Assembly (NCBI GenBank): GCA_014338405.1
Contig: JTDE01000959.1
Location: forward strand, 57,872 to 121,871
Length of the DNA stretch: 64,000 bases
From: Paragonimus skrjabini miyazakii
Lineage: Eukaryota; Platyhelminthes; Trematoda; Plagiorchiida; Troglotrematidae
Direction: 5' to 3'
Below the pieces are notes generated by a model. The model searched no databases. It was not told the DNA's origin and worked only from the letters and a program-made list of their open reading frames with translations. Shown piece by piece: positions 35,345 through 48,060 of this stretch (position 1 is its first letter; each line of letters begins with the position of its first letter). Position numbers and translations under genes: made by a program.

Positions 35345-36597
35345 GTGGAAGTAAGGCTTCCTTACGGCTTTCACTGCCTCGCGTCATTAAGTGCACTCAC
35401 TTCACAGACAACTCGGTCAAACAACGACAACATTCACGCCACTGAGTTCGGTTAGCTGCCATCTCACCAAACGTCTCAAGCTACCGACTCTGTGAGTCGC
35501 GAGAGCTCCAGCCCGGAAGACGAACCCGATCTACAGAGCCCAACCCCTTTGTGAACGATTTTATTTGTCTACACCGGGTCATCATCTGTCCACCTCGCAC
35601 CTTACGCCAATCGACCGCAGCGTCGGCAAACAGTGCTCGGTGTGGCAGACGATTAGCTGGCATCCTTAGTACATGACCTAACCATCTAAGTTTGTGCAAA
35701 TGTGAGGACTGAATAAAAGAACTCGTTTGAAAATCAGTGCCAAACACCCGCTTCCTAACCTCCTCGTTGCTTATTCGTTGGTGCCACCCGATACGAGCGA
35801 TTGAACGCAGACATCGGTGGTCGAATATCTGGAAGCGGTTCACGTCCTCTACTCTGATCGGCCATGTTTCGCTGCCGTAAAGTAATACAGCCCTTACTGT
35901 TGTCTAATATACACGACCCTTAAGTTTCAGAGAGATACCTTTCTGTCGCCCTAAGTGCCTCAGATTAGTAAACACCGCTCTAGCCTTGGAAATGCGCGCC
36001 TCTATTTCATTCCCTACACCGCCGCTGCCGCTGATGCAGCTTCCCAAATACAAAAACCAGTCAACAGCTTTCATGACTTCATTATCTAACATTAAACCTA
36101 CGCGATCACAGCAATCTTGCAGAAGTACTTTGCATTTGGAGGCTGCAAAGCGCATTCCGAAGTACTTAGCAGAACGCGAAATTGCATTCAGCGTTGTTTG
36201 TGCCGCTTGAAAGTTGTCAAACAGCAACACCTTATCGTCAGCATAATCAAGATCAGTCAGCCTTCCACCAGGTAGGAGGTCAACACCGGCACCATTTGAG
36301 TGACGCAGACAGTCCTCCATTATTTCGTCTATGACGAAATTAAACAAAAATGGTGAAAGGGGACAGCCTTGACGAACGCCGCTCCTGGTGCTGAAACCGT
36401 CAGACAGCTCGGCGTAAACCGTAATCTGAGCAGAAGTATGGGAGTAAAGCGCCGACAGTATGTTCACATACTTGTTTGGGACACCCCTGCGTTTAAGCGA
36501 CTCTAAAAGTGTAGATCGATCCACCGAATCGAATGCTCTTTTATAGTCGAGAAATATGGCAATTGTTGACCGGCGGTATACATGACGCTGCTCCAAA
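35345..36597 (-). pseudogene. RTE LINE 3' half with largely open RT
   Basis: Minus strand. 36596-35904 is an uninterrupted 230-codon frame with RT motif A (FLDYKRAFDSVDR), motif B (SGVRQGCPLSPFLFNFVID), motif C (LDYADDKVLLFDNF) and FGMRFAASKCKVLLQDCCD, plus VGNEIEARISKARAVFTNLR. The post-RT domain continues at 35843-35481 (DHRCLRSIARIGWHQR, RLPHRALFADAAVDWRKVRG). All catalytic Asp residues of the palm are present, so this is the best-preserved RT of the window. It is 5' truncated at 36597, lacks the endonuclease, and its 3' UTR stops at about 35345 without a GAT tail. Confidence 0.92.
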
Positions 36598-38200
36598 ATT
36601 GACTACTGTTCAGTCCGGTATCTTACTGTCGTTTGCCAATCTTATGCAATTAATTCTATCAGATAAGTATTGCTATCAGTATGAAATCCGGGTGAGTTTC
36701 ATTGTTGTTATTCAGTCGTAGATCACACGACCAATGCACACTTCTACGATACGACTGATTATGTGGCTGTCTTGTCTGAAGAAACCTTATGTCAAAATTG
36801 AGTCACTCCGATAAATATTGCCATTAATTGTTTACAAATCGTCTTCTAGTTACAAGTGATGTGTTTGAAGTGTCATTTACTGTGAAACAATCGTTTTTGT
36901 TTCCGTGGCCTGTGTGAGTGCAATTTTTATCAATAAAAGTGGCTTCAAATTAAACGTTTTGAGTGTGGTTCTTCATGATCGATGATCGCACCGGAGTATT
37001 TATTGGGAAAATCTTACTGCAAAAATCGTGTAATCACGAGTACATCGGCATGCAAATGACAATTACACTCGTGGTTAATATTTTCAAAGCAGAAAGAATA
37101 GATCGTTTTTTGTCGTACGCAGTAAAGTGGGACGTGTTTACCACAGTCATTATTCTGCCATTTGGAGTGAATTGGTTCTCGTGAAGCAGAATATATAATT
37201 TAGTTTTCAAGCTAGAAGGCAAGACTGAAGTCTCTTTAAGAAAGAACAATTATCCACTGGCTGAAAAGTGTTTGCCATAGAGATTGGGTGCTCATTCTCC
37301 GTTATCTTACTCGTGTATACAATAAATTCGATGATTTGAACAGTTCACTGCATGGGAACCACACTAGTGCTTTGACAGTGACATGTGATTTAACCGTTCC
37401 GAAAAAGACGACATTACCATACAGGCAGCAAATATGTGCTTCACTGCTCAATGAAGTCCACTGAAGCTACAGATATAAACGGCAGACATGCTGATAATAA
37501 CGGATTTTCTCCATCTCAATTTTCCTGGGCATGGTGGTGGGTGGTTGTCATCAGAAATAACAAAACATCTGGATAGTTTAGGTAACCGACGAGTTTTGCT
37601 ACGGTGGTTACATTTTAAGAGTTTCATTATTTTAAAGAAACTACTCAGAAGCAATGTGTTAATCGTGTCTTGTCTGGATAGCGTCCAAGTTGTTAATGGG
37701 GTTACTTTATCATTAATTCCAAAAACTTAAAAGCCAAATTTTTGAGAAAAAATGATAGGATTTTCAGTCGGTGATGAATTTTGGAGCATCACTATTCCTA
37801 CTGGTAGCAATATTTTTGGATTTGAAAGTCACCTCCGATTTGCTTGCTGATATCTACTTGGTCTGTCCTCTTCAATAAGACTTAACAACAGGTGTGAAGT
37901 TATTTGGCTCGCTTTGTGCACACCCTGCAAGCGGAATGAGAATCCAAAGGCAGTTGTCTTTTTCGTTCATTACTTCGAACAGTTTTCACTGCAGTGTTCG
38001 GCCTTCTCCTGTTAACTTTTGACATAGACGATACTATAGATGTGCCTAGGGATTTCGTTTGTCTTAGGGTGTAGTTGACTCCCAATAAAAAAGAGATCGA
38101 CAACAAATATGTAGATGACATTGACCATATCAGCCACTCAACCAAAGGCATGCAAGTTTCTGATAATCGTGAACAGTGGTGGTGCTGTTCGTAGTTCGGG
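36598..38200. other. No supported gene
   Basis: Only short open frames. A KYVDDI-like string near 38105 resembles an RT motif by chance; its neighbours do not fit. Confidence 0.45.
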
Positions 38201-38232
38201 TTGGTGGTTTTGGTATTGGTATGTTCGTCGAG

Positions 38233-38292
38233 CTTGGTATTTAGGTTGCAAACGTTTCAACACCAAATGAAGTGACATCATCAGTGCGTAAG
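38233..38292 (-). repeat. Repeat with hammerhead-like core, copy 1
   Basis: On the minus strand CTGATGATGTCACTTC is followed after 7 nt by GTTGAAACG. Hammerhead ribozymes carry CUGANGA and GAAA joined by stem II. CAC/GTG pairing is possible here but the closing pair is poor. A second diverged copy lies at 39876-39932. PLEs are known to carry hammerhead motifs in their terminal repeats, so this may be a PLE end. Confidence 0.35.
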
Positions 38293-38792
38293 TGTTTCAG
38301 CATATAGTTTTTTGAGCGTGGAGTTTGGTCAAGTTCGACGGATACCTGCTCCTATATAGCAGAGTGAGTTGCCCTTTTGACCTGAATTATGATTGGTCGC
38401 TTTCTGTTGTTCATGATCTTTAACCTGATCTACCATTGGTTGATTCTTGTTGCATTTGAACTTTGAACCGATGTCCGATTGATCACCTCCTGTGATCTTT
38501 GAGTCTTCGAGCTGGAGTCTGATAGGCTGTTCCTTGTTTTTGTTGTTGTCGAACATTGACCTCGAGTCTGATTGGTTGGTCCGTGTAAATTGATTGAGTA
38601 AGTCATCTCTTCGTTTTGGTAAACGTTTCTGTAAAGTAAATTGTATCGTGGTTATTGATAAACGAGGAAGTCTCGCATCAACCAAATGTGGTCAGAAGAG
38701 GAAAAAGTGATAATTTAATCGAGTTGGCTTTTTATATGAGTCAGTAGAAGCAGCCCAAGTATTTGTCTAATTTACATGATTAATTGCAACAG

Positions 38793-38984
38793 TACCTGGA
38801 GTTATCAACCGAGGAGAACCCGAAGATACTACATAATATCAGAAGAATTTCTCACAAAATTGGATCGTTCTCATATGGCACTCAAAATGCTCACATTGTT
38901 CTTTATGACCTCAACCAGAAAAAGGATAATTCATGTCACTTCATTTACAAATCTATCAGGTTTTCAGAGAATCCACAGTTTTCT
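38793..38984 (+). CDS. Candidate internal exon, unknown host gene
   Basis: 192 nt, open in one frame (64 codons, phase 0 at both ends), preceded by GATTAATTGCAACAG and followed by TTCT|GTAAGC. The product contains LSTEENPKILHNIRRISHKI, GSFSYGTQNAHIVLYDLNQ and FIYKSIRFSENPQFS, with balanced composition and none of the hallmarks of the surrounding elements. The next candidate exon (39112-39241) starts in the same phase. I do not recognise the family; the alternating hydrophobic pattern suggests a beta-rich domain. Confidence 0.42.
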
Positions 38985-39111
38985 GTAAGCGGATTTACTT
39001 GACTGTATGGGCGGCTCTAGCAACCAAATTATCTAACATTAATGGAGGTCGTTACCAATGGTGCATGAATAGGCAACTCAGATTGATTTGTTGGCTGCTT
39101 GTAATATTCAG

Positions 39112-39241
39112 TCTTGTCAGTTCAAAGTTGAGGTTTATCTACTGCTCACAATGCTGGTACCTAGTTCCACAACTTTGATGTCACGACCCTCCACTGAATC
39201 TGGTTTGATGACCGAACTCTGTTTTGTAGTCAAAGACCCCT
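39112..39241 (+). CDS. Candidate internal exon, unknown host gene
   Basis: Begins after a good acceptor (GGCTGCTTGTAATATTCAG) and ends at a strong donor (CCCCT|GTAAGTTA). It encodes 43 codons plus one base: FKVEVYLLLTMLVPSSTTLM and TESGLMTELCFVVKDP. Phase 0 at the start matches the end of the exon at 38984, giving a 127-nt intron, a plausible size. Phase 1 at the end. No further exon could be joined with confidence downstream. Confidence 0.42.
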
Positions 39242-39875
39242 GTAAGTTACATCGTCATTTATATGTGGCCCTTTCAACTGGTCTTTGGCCACGAGTGTCG
39301 CCGAACACAAGACGGTTGCTTTCACAAGTAACAAGTTAGTAAATTTACACCATAAGGATAAATCTTCTGTACAGTCCTTCTTCAGTGTTTGCTCAGACAT
39401 ACGTTTTTACACACTATAACTATGAACAAAATTCATGAACTTTGACAAGAGGCAACTTGTGGGAGAGCTACTATTATGCTAGCTTATTTTAAATGCAGCT
39501 CAGTGAAACAGTCAATATATAAGCTACTGGAAACGATTACAGGTTGTCTCATCGCAGTTCTCTAGCCAAAAGTTCTGTAAGTCCCAAAGGCCTGACACGA
39601 TGGACAAGTATGATCTACAAAAGCTAGCAAAGAGTTAAAATATCTTCTAATCTAACCTTACGCCAGTTGACCAGGATGTCTGCATCGAATGCATAAAATG
39701 ACGGACGCTCAGTCGATACTATCAGTGAATGGCCACTATCTCAGTCCATACATCTGTAAAGACCGACCAAGCAGAATAGACTGATCGTGGCAATCCGATA
39801 CCTCATCCTAATTATTCGGATTTATATAGGAAGTTTGGTATCCCAAGTTGATGATTTTGGCGTTCGGTTATTTGT

Positions 39876-39932
39876 CTGGCATTCAGATTGCAAGCGTTTC
39901 AACATCAAACAGGTGAAGTTATCAGTGCATAG
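39876..39932 (-). repeat. Repeat with hammerhead-like core, copy 2
   Basis: Minus strand CACTGATAACTTCACCTG then GATGTTGAAACGCTTGC aligns with the copy at 38233-38292. The catalytic GA of CUGAUGA has become AA, so this copy would be inactive. Confidence 0.35.
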
Positions 39933-39939
39933 GGATTTA

Positions 39940-41475
39940 AGCGGATAAGTTTAAATCATCAAACCTATAAATCCGTACCCCGACGTATCCTTAATATGAG
40001 TCCTTTCAACGGCAAATTGCATGCAATCTGAATACCACGTTTGTCGAACAACTGGACACGGAAAAGTTCGCCTTCCGTACTCTTTATTTAAACATTAATG
40101 CCACTCGATGAATTGGTTAGACGGGTTTCACACTTTCATGACCCAATATTAGCTCGTTTAGGGAACGTTGCAGTTATTGTTCGCAAACTTTCATGTTAGA
40201 TCTGTTTAAGTTTATCTAGTACGTTTGTCATCTTTTGTCTGGTATGATGCGGAGCTATGAATCCGTTAAGATATGTTTGGTTTGTTTGTAGAAAGCCGAT
40301 CCCTAATTTGGCTTTATTTGTCTTTGCTGTGTGCAGTAAACGATCATGACGAATTTTGTAAAATGACCGCACATAAAATGTTTGCCTCTTCCTTTTTTAA
40401 ACTCTCATTGCTTATCTGTTAAAACTTCCTTCATGGTATTGTTTGACACACTTTCACCTTCATCTGTACCCGATTGTTTCAATGAGGTCATTTCCCGTTG
40501 ATTGGTGGCTGTTTGTGGATGCGTGTTTAGTCACCCTATCTTGAATGTTTTTGCTGGATAGTTTGTGTATCCGCTTGATTTTACTAAACAGTGCCGTATA
40601 AATTCCAATCCTTTCGATCGCTTTTTGACGTATTTTTGGACTTGGAAGATAGCCCCGTTAATCCCGTCGTCTGAATGAGCATTATTGGAATTGTTGAATA
40701 GGCGTTACTGAGTGAATTACCCTGAATTGCCAGGAGCGATTTAACCCTTCATCTAACAACATCATCGAAACTATGGAAATACTGACAGCAGATATGCAAT
40801 ATAATCGTGTTTTTTTTTATCACGGTTAACATTAACTAGGTCATCAGGATTAAAACAGTATACGCGATGAAACATATTGATCAGAAATCGTCGGGCTATT
40901 TCTTAAACACACGAAGCGAACCTTATTAAAAACAACAGGATGATGTAAAAGTGATCGTTTTCTCAACCCGGTGAATAAATAAGGTCAAGGTTTTACTTTT
41001 GCTCACGCCATCGTTGTTGAATAAAACTAACTATTAACGTGTTTGACCGAACATTTTCAACTGCGAAGAAAACTACCAGTTCTGTTTGGTTGATTGTTTA
41101 GCATAAATTAGACGTGTAAACACTTCTGACAAGCCGGAAAGTGTAAATGTGTGGGTATTACTTAACCACGCATCATGTAGGCCTTTTTTGATACATTTGG
41201 CAAGCAGAAGTTACCACTCTCCGTGTAGTTGGCTTGCTACAAGGTGAACGGATAACATTCCATCCATTTCGACACTATACGACGCACAATAATTATATTC
41301 TTAGTAAAGTTGGCAAATTGTTTGCTTATATTATTATATGTTATATTGGATTACCTTGAAGTTTTGTCTCGAAGTGCATATGAAACACTACTCATGTTTA
41401 TTCCTGATTTAAGTGATCGTTCATGGTGAGCTTTTTCGAAAAGTAGTAACAAAATTGAATATTGCCCTCGTTAGT
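39940..41475. other. No supported gene
   Basis: AT-rich DNA with no recognisable coding, RNA or repeat signal. Confidence 0.5.
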
Positions 41476-41479
41476 GCTT

Positions 41480-41700
41480 GTCAGTGGCTCATATTTCTAA
41501 CTCACCTATGATTTCAACTGCGATATAATTTCTCATAAGACGAACTTGCTGGTCACGGAGCCGGCGACCCTTTGTTTAGCAATGTCAAATTACCACATCT
41601 GAACGCTCAACCACATTTGATTGTGAGCAATGCTCAGACCATCAAACCCTGACGAGGGGAAACGCGATCGCTGCCGCATGATCTTTAACCGATAGTCTCG
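41480..41700 (-). repeat. Decayed copy of the tRNA-headed repeat
   Basis: GAACGCTCAACCACATTTGA, TTGTGAGCAATGCTCAGACC and GACGAGGGGAAACGC follow the order of the 42.6 kb copy. The head region is unrecognisable. Confidence 0.45.
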
Positions 41701-42639
41701 CAGAAATTACTCACAACTGACGATAAGTTGACAGGAGATTTTGACCAATATAAAATGTGCATCATTCATATTTTTTCGCGGCATTCCTATCCAGATAGGC
41801 CATCTTGGGCAGTATGCTGATCGAAGTTTACTATTCGGCTGTGGCAAGAGAGTGCACCACTGGTGAACTGTAAACAAATTGGGACTCTCGTTTATCGATC
41901 CTTTCACATGTGGGCTAGGTGAAACGTGCATTTGTATACTAGAGCTTTACGCAAGTGCATGTGTGGCATGCAATTTATGCTTAGCTAAATCTTCGACTAC
42001 TGATTAGTAGTATTGTTTACGATGTATAGCAAATTCCGCGTACGATGAAGATATCAATCATTTCAGTGCAAACTGCTGACATTCTTCAATGCCCTCATCA
42101 CGTGATGTATGGGCTTTTGAGCAACGAGAAGCTGACGAACAGAAAGAATGACAAAATGTTGTATGCTAATGAGACGTCTGCACATCTAACTGCAGCAACG
42201 TGATCATATCAGTAGCAGGCCTTCTATTCCGCGTACTCTCTCATCTCGTTTATGTGGTATTAGGTAATGCAAACCATATTGGTCAAAGCACAACAGACTG
42301 TTTGAATCATCCACGAAAGTCCAACACGGAATTACCTATCAGACAGTATCAGATCCGTGAACCTACAACTTACCAACGCACAGTTCAACAGAAGACGTCA
42401 AACCTTCTTAAGTATCTCACTACATCGTTTTAGAAGGGTAGCTGAAGCAACTTCTGGTGCGCCTCAGTTCTACTATTGAAAACTATTAGTTTTTGGAGGT
42501 GGTGTGTCGGGTCAGAAAAGGACCAGCATAGTGATACTGAAACACAATCGAATAATCCCTTACGTTATCAACTACCAACCCAATATACCTTTTCACAGCC
42601 ATCTCATTGTTTAATTGCCCCAATCAATTTATCAAAAAC

Positions 42640-43100
42640 TTCAAATCGAACATCACTCACAAATGATCGCAGCTGTCGCTTCCCCACAGACTTTCCAGTC
42701 GGCCCCTTTCGAAAAGAAGCACTAGACTAGGGTTTCGCTCTCATTAGAGCTCGTCAGTAGTGTATATCATCGCCACTGCCGGGACTTGAACCACGGACAC
42801 GCTGTTCGTGAGGCAACCGTATATACCACTGCGCCATTGACCTCACGTTAGACACGACCGAATTATCATATGTGAAAGCTCAACCACTTTCGCTTGTGAG
42901 TAATGGTCAGGTTGCCCGATCGTCTCGATAGGGGACACAGTTACTGTCTGTTAAGTCCAGTCGATAACCCCACGATTAGGACTTCCTAGACAGGTCGAAA
43001 TCTCCAATATCATTAAACCTACTAGGCGATATTTCAGATCACTGATGAGTTGTCGGAGATTTGGCTAATTTCAAGTCGAACATCACCTACAAACAGAACA
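42640..43100 (-). repeat. tRNA-headed SINE-like repeat, best copy
   Basis: On the minus strand a tRNA-like head at 42842-42772 has an A box (AATGGCGCAGTGGTATATAC) and a B box (GTGGTTCAAGTCCCGG). Next comes the body (CACTACTGACGAGCTC...GAGCGAAACCCTAG, then GTGCTTCTTTTCGAAAGGGG). On the other side lie CACGACCGAATTATCATATG and CCTAGACAGGTCGAAATCTC. The outer edges both carry TCGAACATCAC (42648 and 43074), so the unit is bounded by short direct repeats or belongs to a tandem. The A and B boxes are RNA polymerase III promoter elements. Confidence 0.68.
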
Positions 43101-44999
43101 GAAGACAGTGAATGCAGAACGGTTCTAGACTATTTTGTGTGTGCAGACAAAACGGGGATAAATACAGTGTGTGATGCTCCCAATCAAGATATAGTTTAAA
43201 ACTCTATTATATTAGTTTGCATACCCTCATGTTCAGCAGAAGAGCCAGTCTTAAAGATCTGGTTTAAGTTTTAATTCTTGGTGTTCTCCTATTCAAATGC
43301 CAAGCAGGGATAACCTTTCAAACATTCAACAGTGCATTGATCAAATGTCAGCTAGGTCATTCCGTTTCCGTATCCGGCAATGTGCCTGCAAACAGATGAA
43401 CATGGAAAACTGCATTATATGCATTTCATAGTATTTACTATCGTCAGTAATGCAGCCAACTTTGCACCCCTAACAACCGACAATTTGAAATTAACCAAAT
43501 CCCCGACTACTCATCAGTTATCATAAACTATCCATCCATGTCTTCCGACTCTGCGTTCTCAAATCCAACAGTAGTAAAACTCTTCTCAAAATACCTAGTG
43601 TCCGGACTTTTCTGAGAATTAAGTGGATTAATCCTTTATCTTCCACGTTGTACGCAAACATATTCATTAGTTTATGAGTTGGATATATTTTCCGTCATTT
43701 CGCTGATCATCTTTCACCACAGGAGTTAGTTTTAGTGTATGTGGAAAACCAACCAGTTTCATCATAGTTAAATATGTTCTTAAAACTGATATCCTTTGCA
43801 TTTTTCTACGTGTAACTTAGTCCGTATCCGATGTTACCCATACCTCAGCTGCTTCTTTACTCGAGGGAGGAAAGCTGATGTAATTTTTCTGTCGAAGTCT
43901 CACCAGTCATCTTTCGCTTGTTGGAAAATTAGTTTGTCCAAGTTGCTCCTCAGCCCCCAGTCTTGTTTTTACGGGTCATCGGACCGAAAACCGCTATGCT
44001 TTTGTTACGCGTCTTAAAAAACCACCACCGCTCAGTACATTATACATACAGCAACATGGATGTAGAATCTTCTTCTGTTTGTGCATATGTACATTCTGTT
44101 GACATTCTACCTCTTCTCCTCTCTTCAAGGCTCTCAGTCACTGTATTTTGCTGATCTTCAAACAACTGCCGAATCCATTGCTAATTTGACTGTTTTTACT
44201 CTTGTGACCGATTTCAACTTTATCCTCCGATATCAAATACGCTTGAGTTGATCCGATTCATCAATCAGTAATCACATTTGTAATGTGTCCTTCCATGCTG
44301 TCGATGGGGTCACAACCCAAAATGAATGAGCAATAGTCACACAGTGTATAAGATGATCGCCATGTTTCATTGTCTAGATTATAGAAGAAAAGTTGCTATC
44401 ACCTAATAATTCATTGTAACTCTAACTGAGATGAAACTTGTGTGTGATTACACAAGATTCAATAGTAGGCTTACCGGTACACGTTGTGAGATAGAATGAA
44501 TCTGCCGTTGCGATGAATTTTATTGCTGTTGTTCATACACGAATCCAACTGACCCCCTAAGCTTCAGAAATGTGACGGCTAGATAGACAAAAGTAAGATA
44601 CAACAGTGAATGTGATAATATTTGCTATAGTTGCAGTCACCTTAGAAAGAATGCATGGTAAAAATTCGTCGGCTTTAGACAGAGCAACACTTCAATAGTT
44701 GTAGTATTTACAGAATTCGCTTCAGTTATCAAAAGGTGGTAGCATTTGCGGATTGGTCTTTATTAAAGGTCTAGTTGTAGGAGGAGTACTATGTATGTAT
44801 ATATAAGTGTAAAAGGCGAACACCGAGTGGTGGGTATTTATCGTAAAGTTTCAAATCTATAGTGGGATATATATGTGTATATAAAATGGCTGCTAGTCTA
44901 TTAGTTTCGTTGCCGGTGCATATGGATAATATAAATTAAACATCATTTGTATTGAATTCTTATTGAAGTAAGTCTACGATGTAGGCCACTTAGGATAGG
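43101..44999. other. No supported gene; one SINE tail piece
   Basis: 43468-43515 (GAAATTAACCAAATCCCCGA...CTCATCAG) is the end of the tRNA-headed repeat in plus orientation. The rest shows no gene. Confidence 0.5.
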
Positions 45000-45330
45000 A
45001 GGCATATTCGGGTGTCGCTCTCGGTAGAGCTTACCAGTAAGGCACATCCTTGCCGAGACCAACAGTAGAGTTTCAGCTTACTTTGTTATGAGATAGCCGT
45101 AGACATGACCAACTTATTATATCCAATAACTCAGTCAAGCCGAATTGTAATTCTTGAACAGATTGCCTAATCGCCTAGAGAGCAGAAACAGTAGCTGTTC
45201 TGTTGAATTCGTTCGATGATCCTGCAACTCGGGCATCTCCTTTTCAAGCCACTGAAGCTATTGAGCGACCTGGAAGTTTCGTGCTCCTTCTTCGTACTTC
45301 ACAAGAATGCGAGGGTTGTGATCGATTACA
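45000..45330 (-). repeat. Decayed copy of the tRNA-headed repeat
   Basis: CGGGTGTCGCTCTCGGTAGA, GCTTACCAGTAAGGCACATC and CCTTGCCGAGACC match the body and head of the 42.6 kb copy, and GACATGACCAACTTATTATA with CCAATAACTCAGTC the part beyond. The boxes are decayed. Confidence 0.5.
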
Positions 45331-45547
45331 AGTGATAGTCACTTTGTATTAGCCTACGTCATGTAGTACCCGTCGGTAGTATTGCACGACGTGAGCACCC
45401 TCTCTTATTCGGCGTCAAGAATATATTCCATCTACAGACTGCTGGCTAACCAGACACTGTTAGAATGTTATCGGAAACCGAAGCAAACTGGCCCTTGCAA
45501 ATATACCGGCTTCGTAGGCGTGTAAGCTGTTTCATAAAGTTGATGAT

Positions 45548-46010
45548 TTGATGAGAACATTTTCCGTACTGATGTGTACCAATCTGAAACGCGCGGATAA
45601 TTCAGTATGGCTAGCCCCCTCTTACAGACCACTCGCCGGCCACCACCTCAAGCAAAAACAACGTCCTCTGTCAGCCATTGCAGATACCAGATTTCCTGCA
45701 GGCATGAAAACGTTCACATCTATACAACAGAGGGAAAGTTTGGAACCAGGGCAACACAACATATTTCTGAGTGGCTGGTGGATGCCTTAATACAGCAGCT
45801 TGCGAACGTGAGTCAGCGAACACTACAGTTATACATCAGCACTTGCTATCTTGACGGGTGTTCATAGTTCACACATCTAAAATTATTTTGAGACTATTGA
45901 TCAGCCGTTGGCCGTCTATTCTATCGATTCAAAACGGCCATACTTTGTTTGGTGTGGGCCTGCTTGTGAGTACCGTTCAAGATCCGGACAGATCTGAATG
46001 TTTACCGCTT
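45548..46010 (+). pseudogene. Penelope-like element GIY-YIG endonuclease fragment
   Basis: Plus strand at 45607-45866, the frame reads SVSHCRYQISCRHENVHIYT, then TEGKFGTRATQHISEWLVDA. This fits the PLE nuclease pattern C(V/I)YxFxC...xYIGxTxRxxxxRxxxHxPxWL, with YIG changed to IYT. Further decayed segments (HLKLF, FKTAILCLVWACL, then LNVYRFL) follow the usual AFKxI...EAxxIxxLKPxLC...LxLPW order. RT is missing. Upstream is a SINE copy (45000-45330). It is a broken relic, in plus orientation like the PLE at 14.7 kb. Confidence 0.62.
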
Positions 46011-46450
46011 CCTCTAAAATTTTATGTTGTGTTATAGTACTGGGCACCAGTTTGCAATGGGCCAGCTAATATGTTAATCTTTCTTTTGATTGCTTTATTC
46101 AAGTAATCCATTATATTGGAGGATGCAATTTTAATATTAAGGTGCGCGTTCTTGTTCTGTAACCGTAATTAAAAATTAGAGCACTTCGGCCTTGTCCTCA
46201 TGTTGTTTTGTTTTGATGTTGTTGTCATCTAGGAAAATTTGAGGAAGTTTACGGATAGTGGAGAAAGACTTGACAGTTCACTGTATTCGTTTACTTTTGA
46301 GTTTTGATAAGTGCTCAACCCTTAATTTGCGGTACTATGGAAGACCTAACAATTGGTCTTTCTGCTTTACTATATTCCAAGATGTATGTATGTAAGCACA
46401 TGTATGTGTGCTCTGCTGTCCGTGATAGTATACATTGATAGTCGGTAAAG

Positions 46451-46500
46451 TTGGCTTAGCAGTTACTGTTGTGAACGGAAGGGTTCGATTGCTGTAAGTT
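46451..46500 (+). repeat. Possible tRNA-like SINE head
   Basis: TTGGCTTAGCAGTTACTGTT resembles an A box and GGGTTCGATTGCTG a B box at tRNA-like spacing. No acceptor stem and no second copy were seen. Confidence 0.3.
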
Positions 46501-48060
46501 GGATGTCAATCACCTAAGACCGTAGTTTTCAAATTCAGGTTAATTATCTTGGCCAGCTGATTTTGAAAACAAACAATAAACTTATGTCTCACCTCTGTCT
46601 GAACTATTAAGTAACGCCAATTCTTGCTTTGACTAGAAACTGAAGTGATGTATACGTGCATGTAAGGCAAACGGATTGGGTATTCACCAAAACGTGGAAT
46701 AATAGACGCATCCTAATTGTCCTTCAGTGGTAATAGACCAGTTCTCTAGGATCGATTGGTTACCTTGCGCACACTTCAAAATCTATTTGACTTAGCTAGC
46801 GCTAGAGTCAGGATCGGTAATTTCTCGCATAGACTCCAAAATGCTTACTTTAACATCAACTCTGCAATAAAGTTTGAGTAGTATTCAACTTGTGGCAACA
46901 GAATGACACTTTGAAACTACATAGTATTAGTCACCCAAGTCATGATGCAGCAAACAACCCCGTTTACGTTTATTCATCATCATGCCAAACATAGAATGCT
47001 TACTGAAACTCGACTAGGATATGTTTGCGCAAAATAAAAACAGAACAACGACACGGTTGTTTTCTTCTTTTAATTTTGTATGCCATTGAGAATGTGTTTG
47101 ATTTTGTTTACAAGTTACTGGTGTCAGTTAGATGCAGTTTCCTGACAGAATTTGTCTACACTGTCATATCAAACAATCACTGTGTTGTGATCTGTAGCAG
47201 GCCATAGTTCGTCTGATGCGCCCTTTTTTCATGGGGGAAGTGAATTGATCTGATTCATATGTTACCGCCAGTTGACGAATGAATTAGGGGCAGAATTGAT
47301 AGGTATAAGGGTCTCAATTATGGTGTGCAACTGAATGTTTCCCAATGTTCAAGAATTTCGTTAATATGTTGCGGATGAGTTATGGAGAGTTATGGAGAGG
47401 TCAGTGAGCACCTTCATATATGCATAACATTTGACCGCAGAACGAGCCCTCTGGTAGACTGTCCAGCTTTCTGTTTTGAAAAACTAACAATAGACCAGAG
47501 TTTCATCAAACCTAATCAATGCTGCATCTCATCATGGTCATCATCATCATCATCATCACTGGAATGCGAACTATTGCTCACGTTCACATGAGACAGTCTC
47601 GATAATCAGTGTGTCGTATGCCACAAATCAGACATAACCTAACTATCATATCTAAACTCTGAGGTACATTTACTAATGGGTAATACTTAAGTTATCTAAA
47701 CGTCTCACCGGAGATTGTTTATTGTTGATCGGTAATTGTGCTCGTTTTGTTCAATTAATGTTGTGAATTCACTTTGAATGGGAATTGAATTCGGTTTGCC
47801 CAGAAATTGCATCCTTAAACTCTCCGTTTTCTATGTGTCGTTAACTGTTTAACTTGGTGCCAGTATTTTATCTCGTCATCTGGCCACATAAATAGCGATT
47901 GTGATATGTTGAACCTCTTTATCTTTCTTGCAGAATTGATGGGAAGCAGTTTCCCTCAGAGTACTAAGCAGTTTTTACGGTCAGTTCATTACATAATTAC
48001 CGATTCAATCGAGACGATTGATATCGGCTTGAGTTTCTGTGGGAATGCTTATTTACCTAC
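46501..48060. other. No supported gene; (ATC)n microsatellite
   Basis: A (TCA)n run of about seven units lies at 47538-47559. It could be a minus-strand RTE tail, but no RTE 3' UTR precedes it. Confidence 0.5.

Noticed and set aside
38075..38160. RT motif (KYVDDI) of a Penelope-like element on the plus strand
   Set aside because: No motif B upstream and no matching residues downstream; the frame contains stops close by.
42772..42842. Functional tRNA gene on the minus strand
   Set aside because: Boxes A and B only, no cloverleaf, and the head recurs in decayed form in other repeats.
47538..47559. RTE LINE tail on the minus strand
   Set aside because: The (TCA)n run has no RTE 3' UTR beside it, so it is treated as a simple microsatellite.
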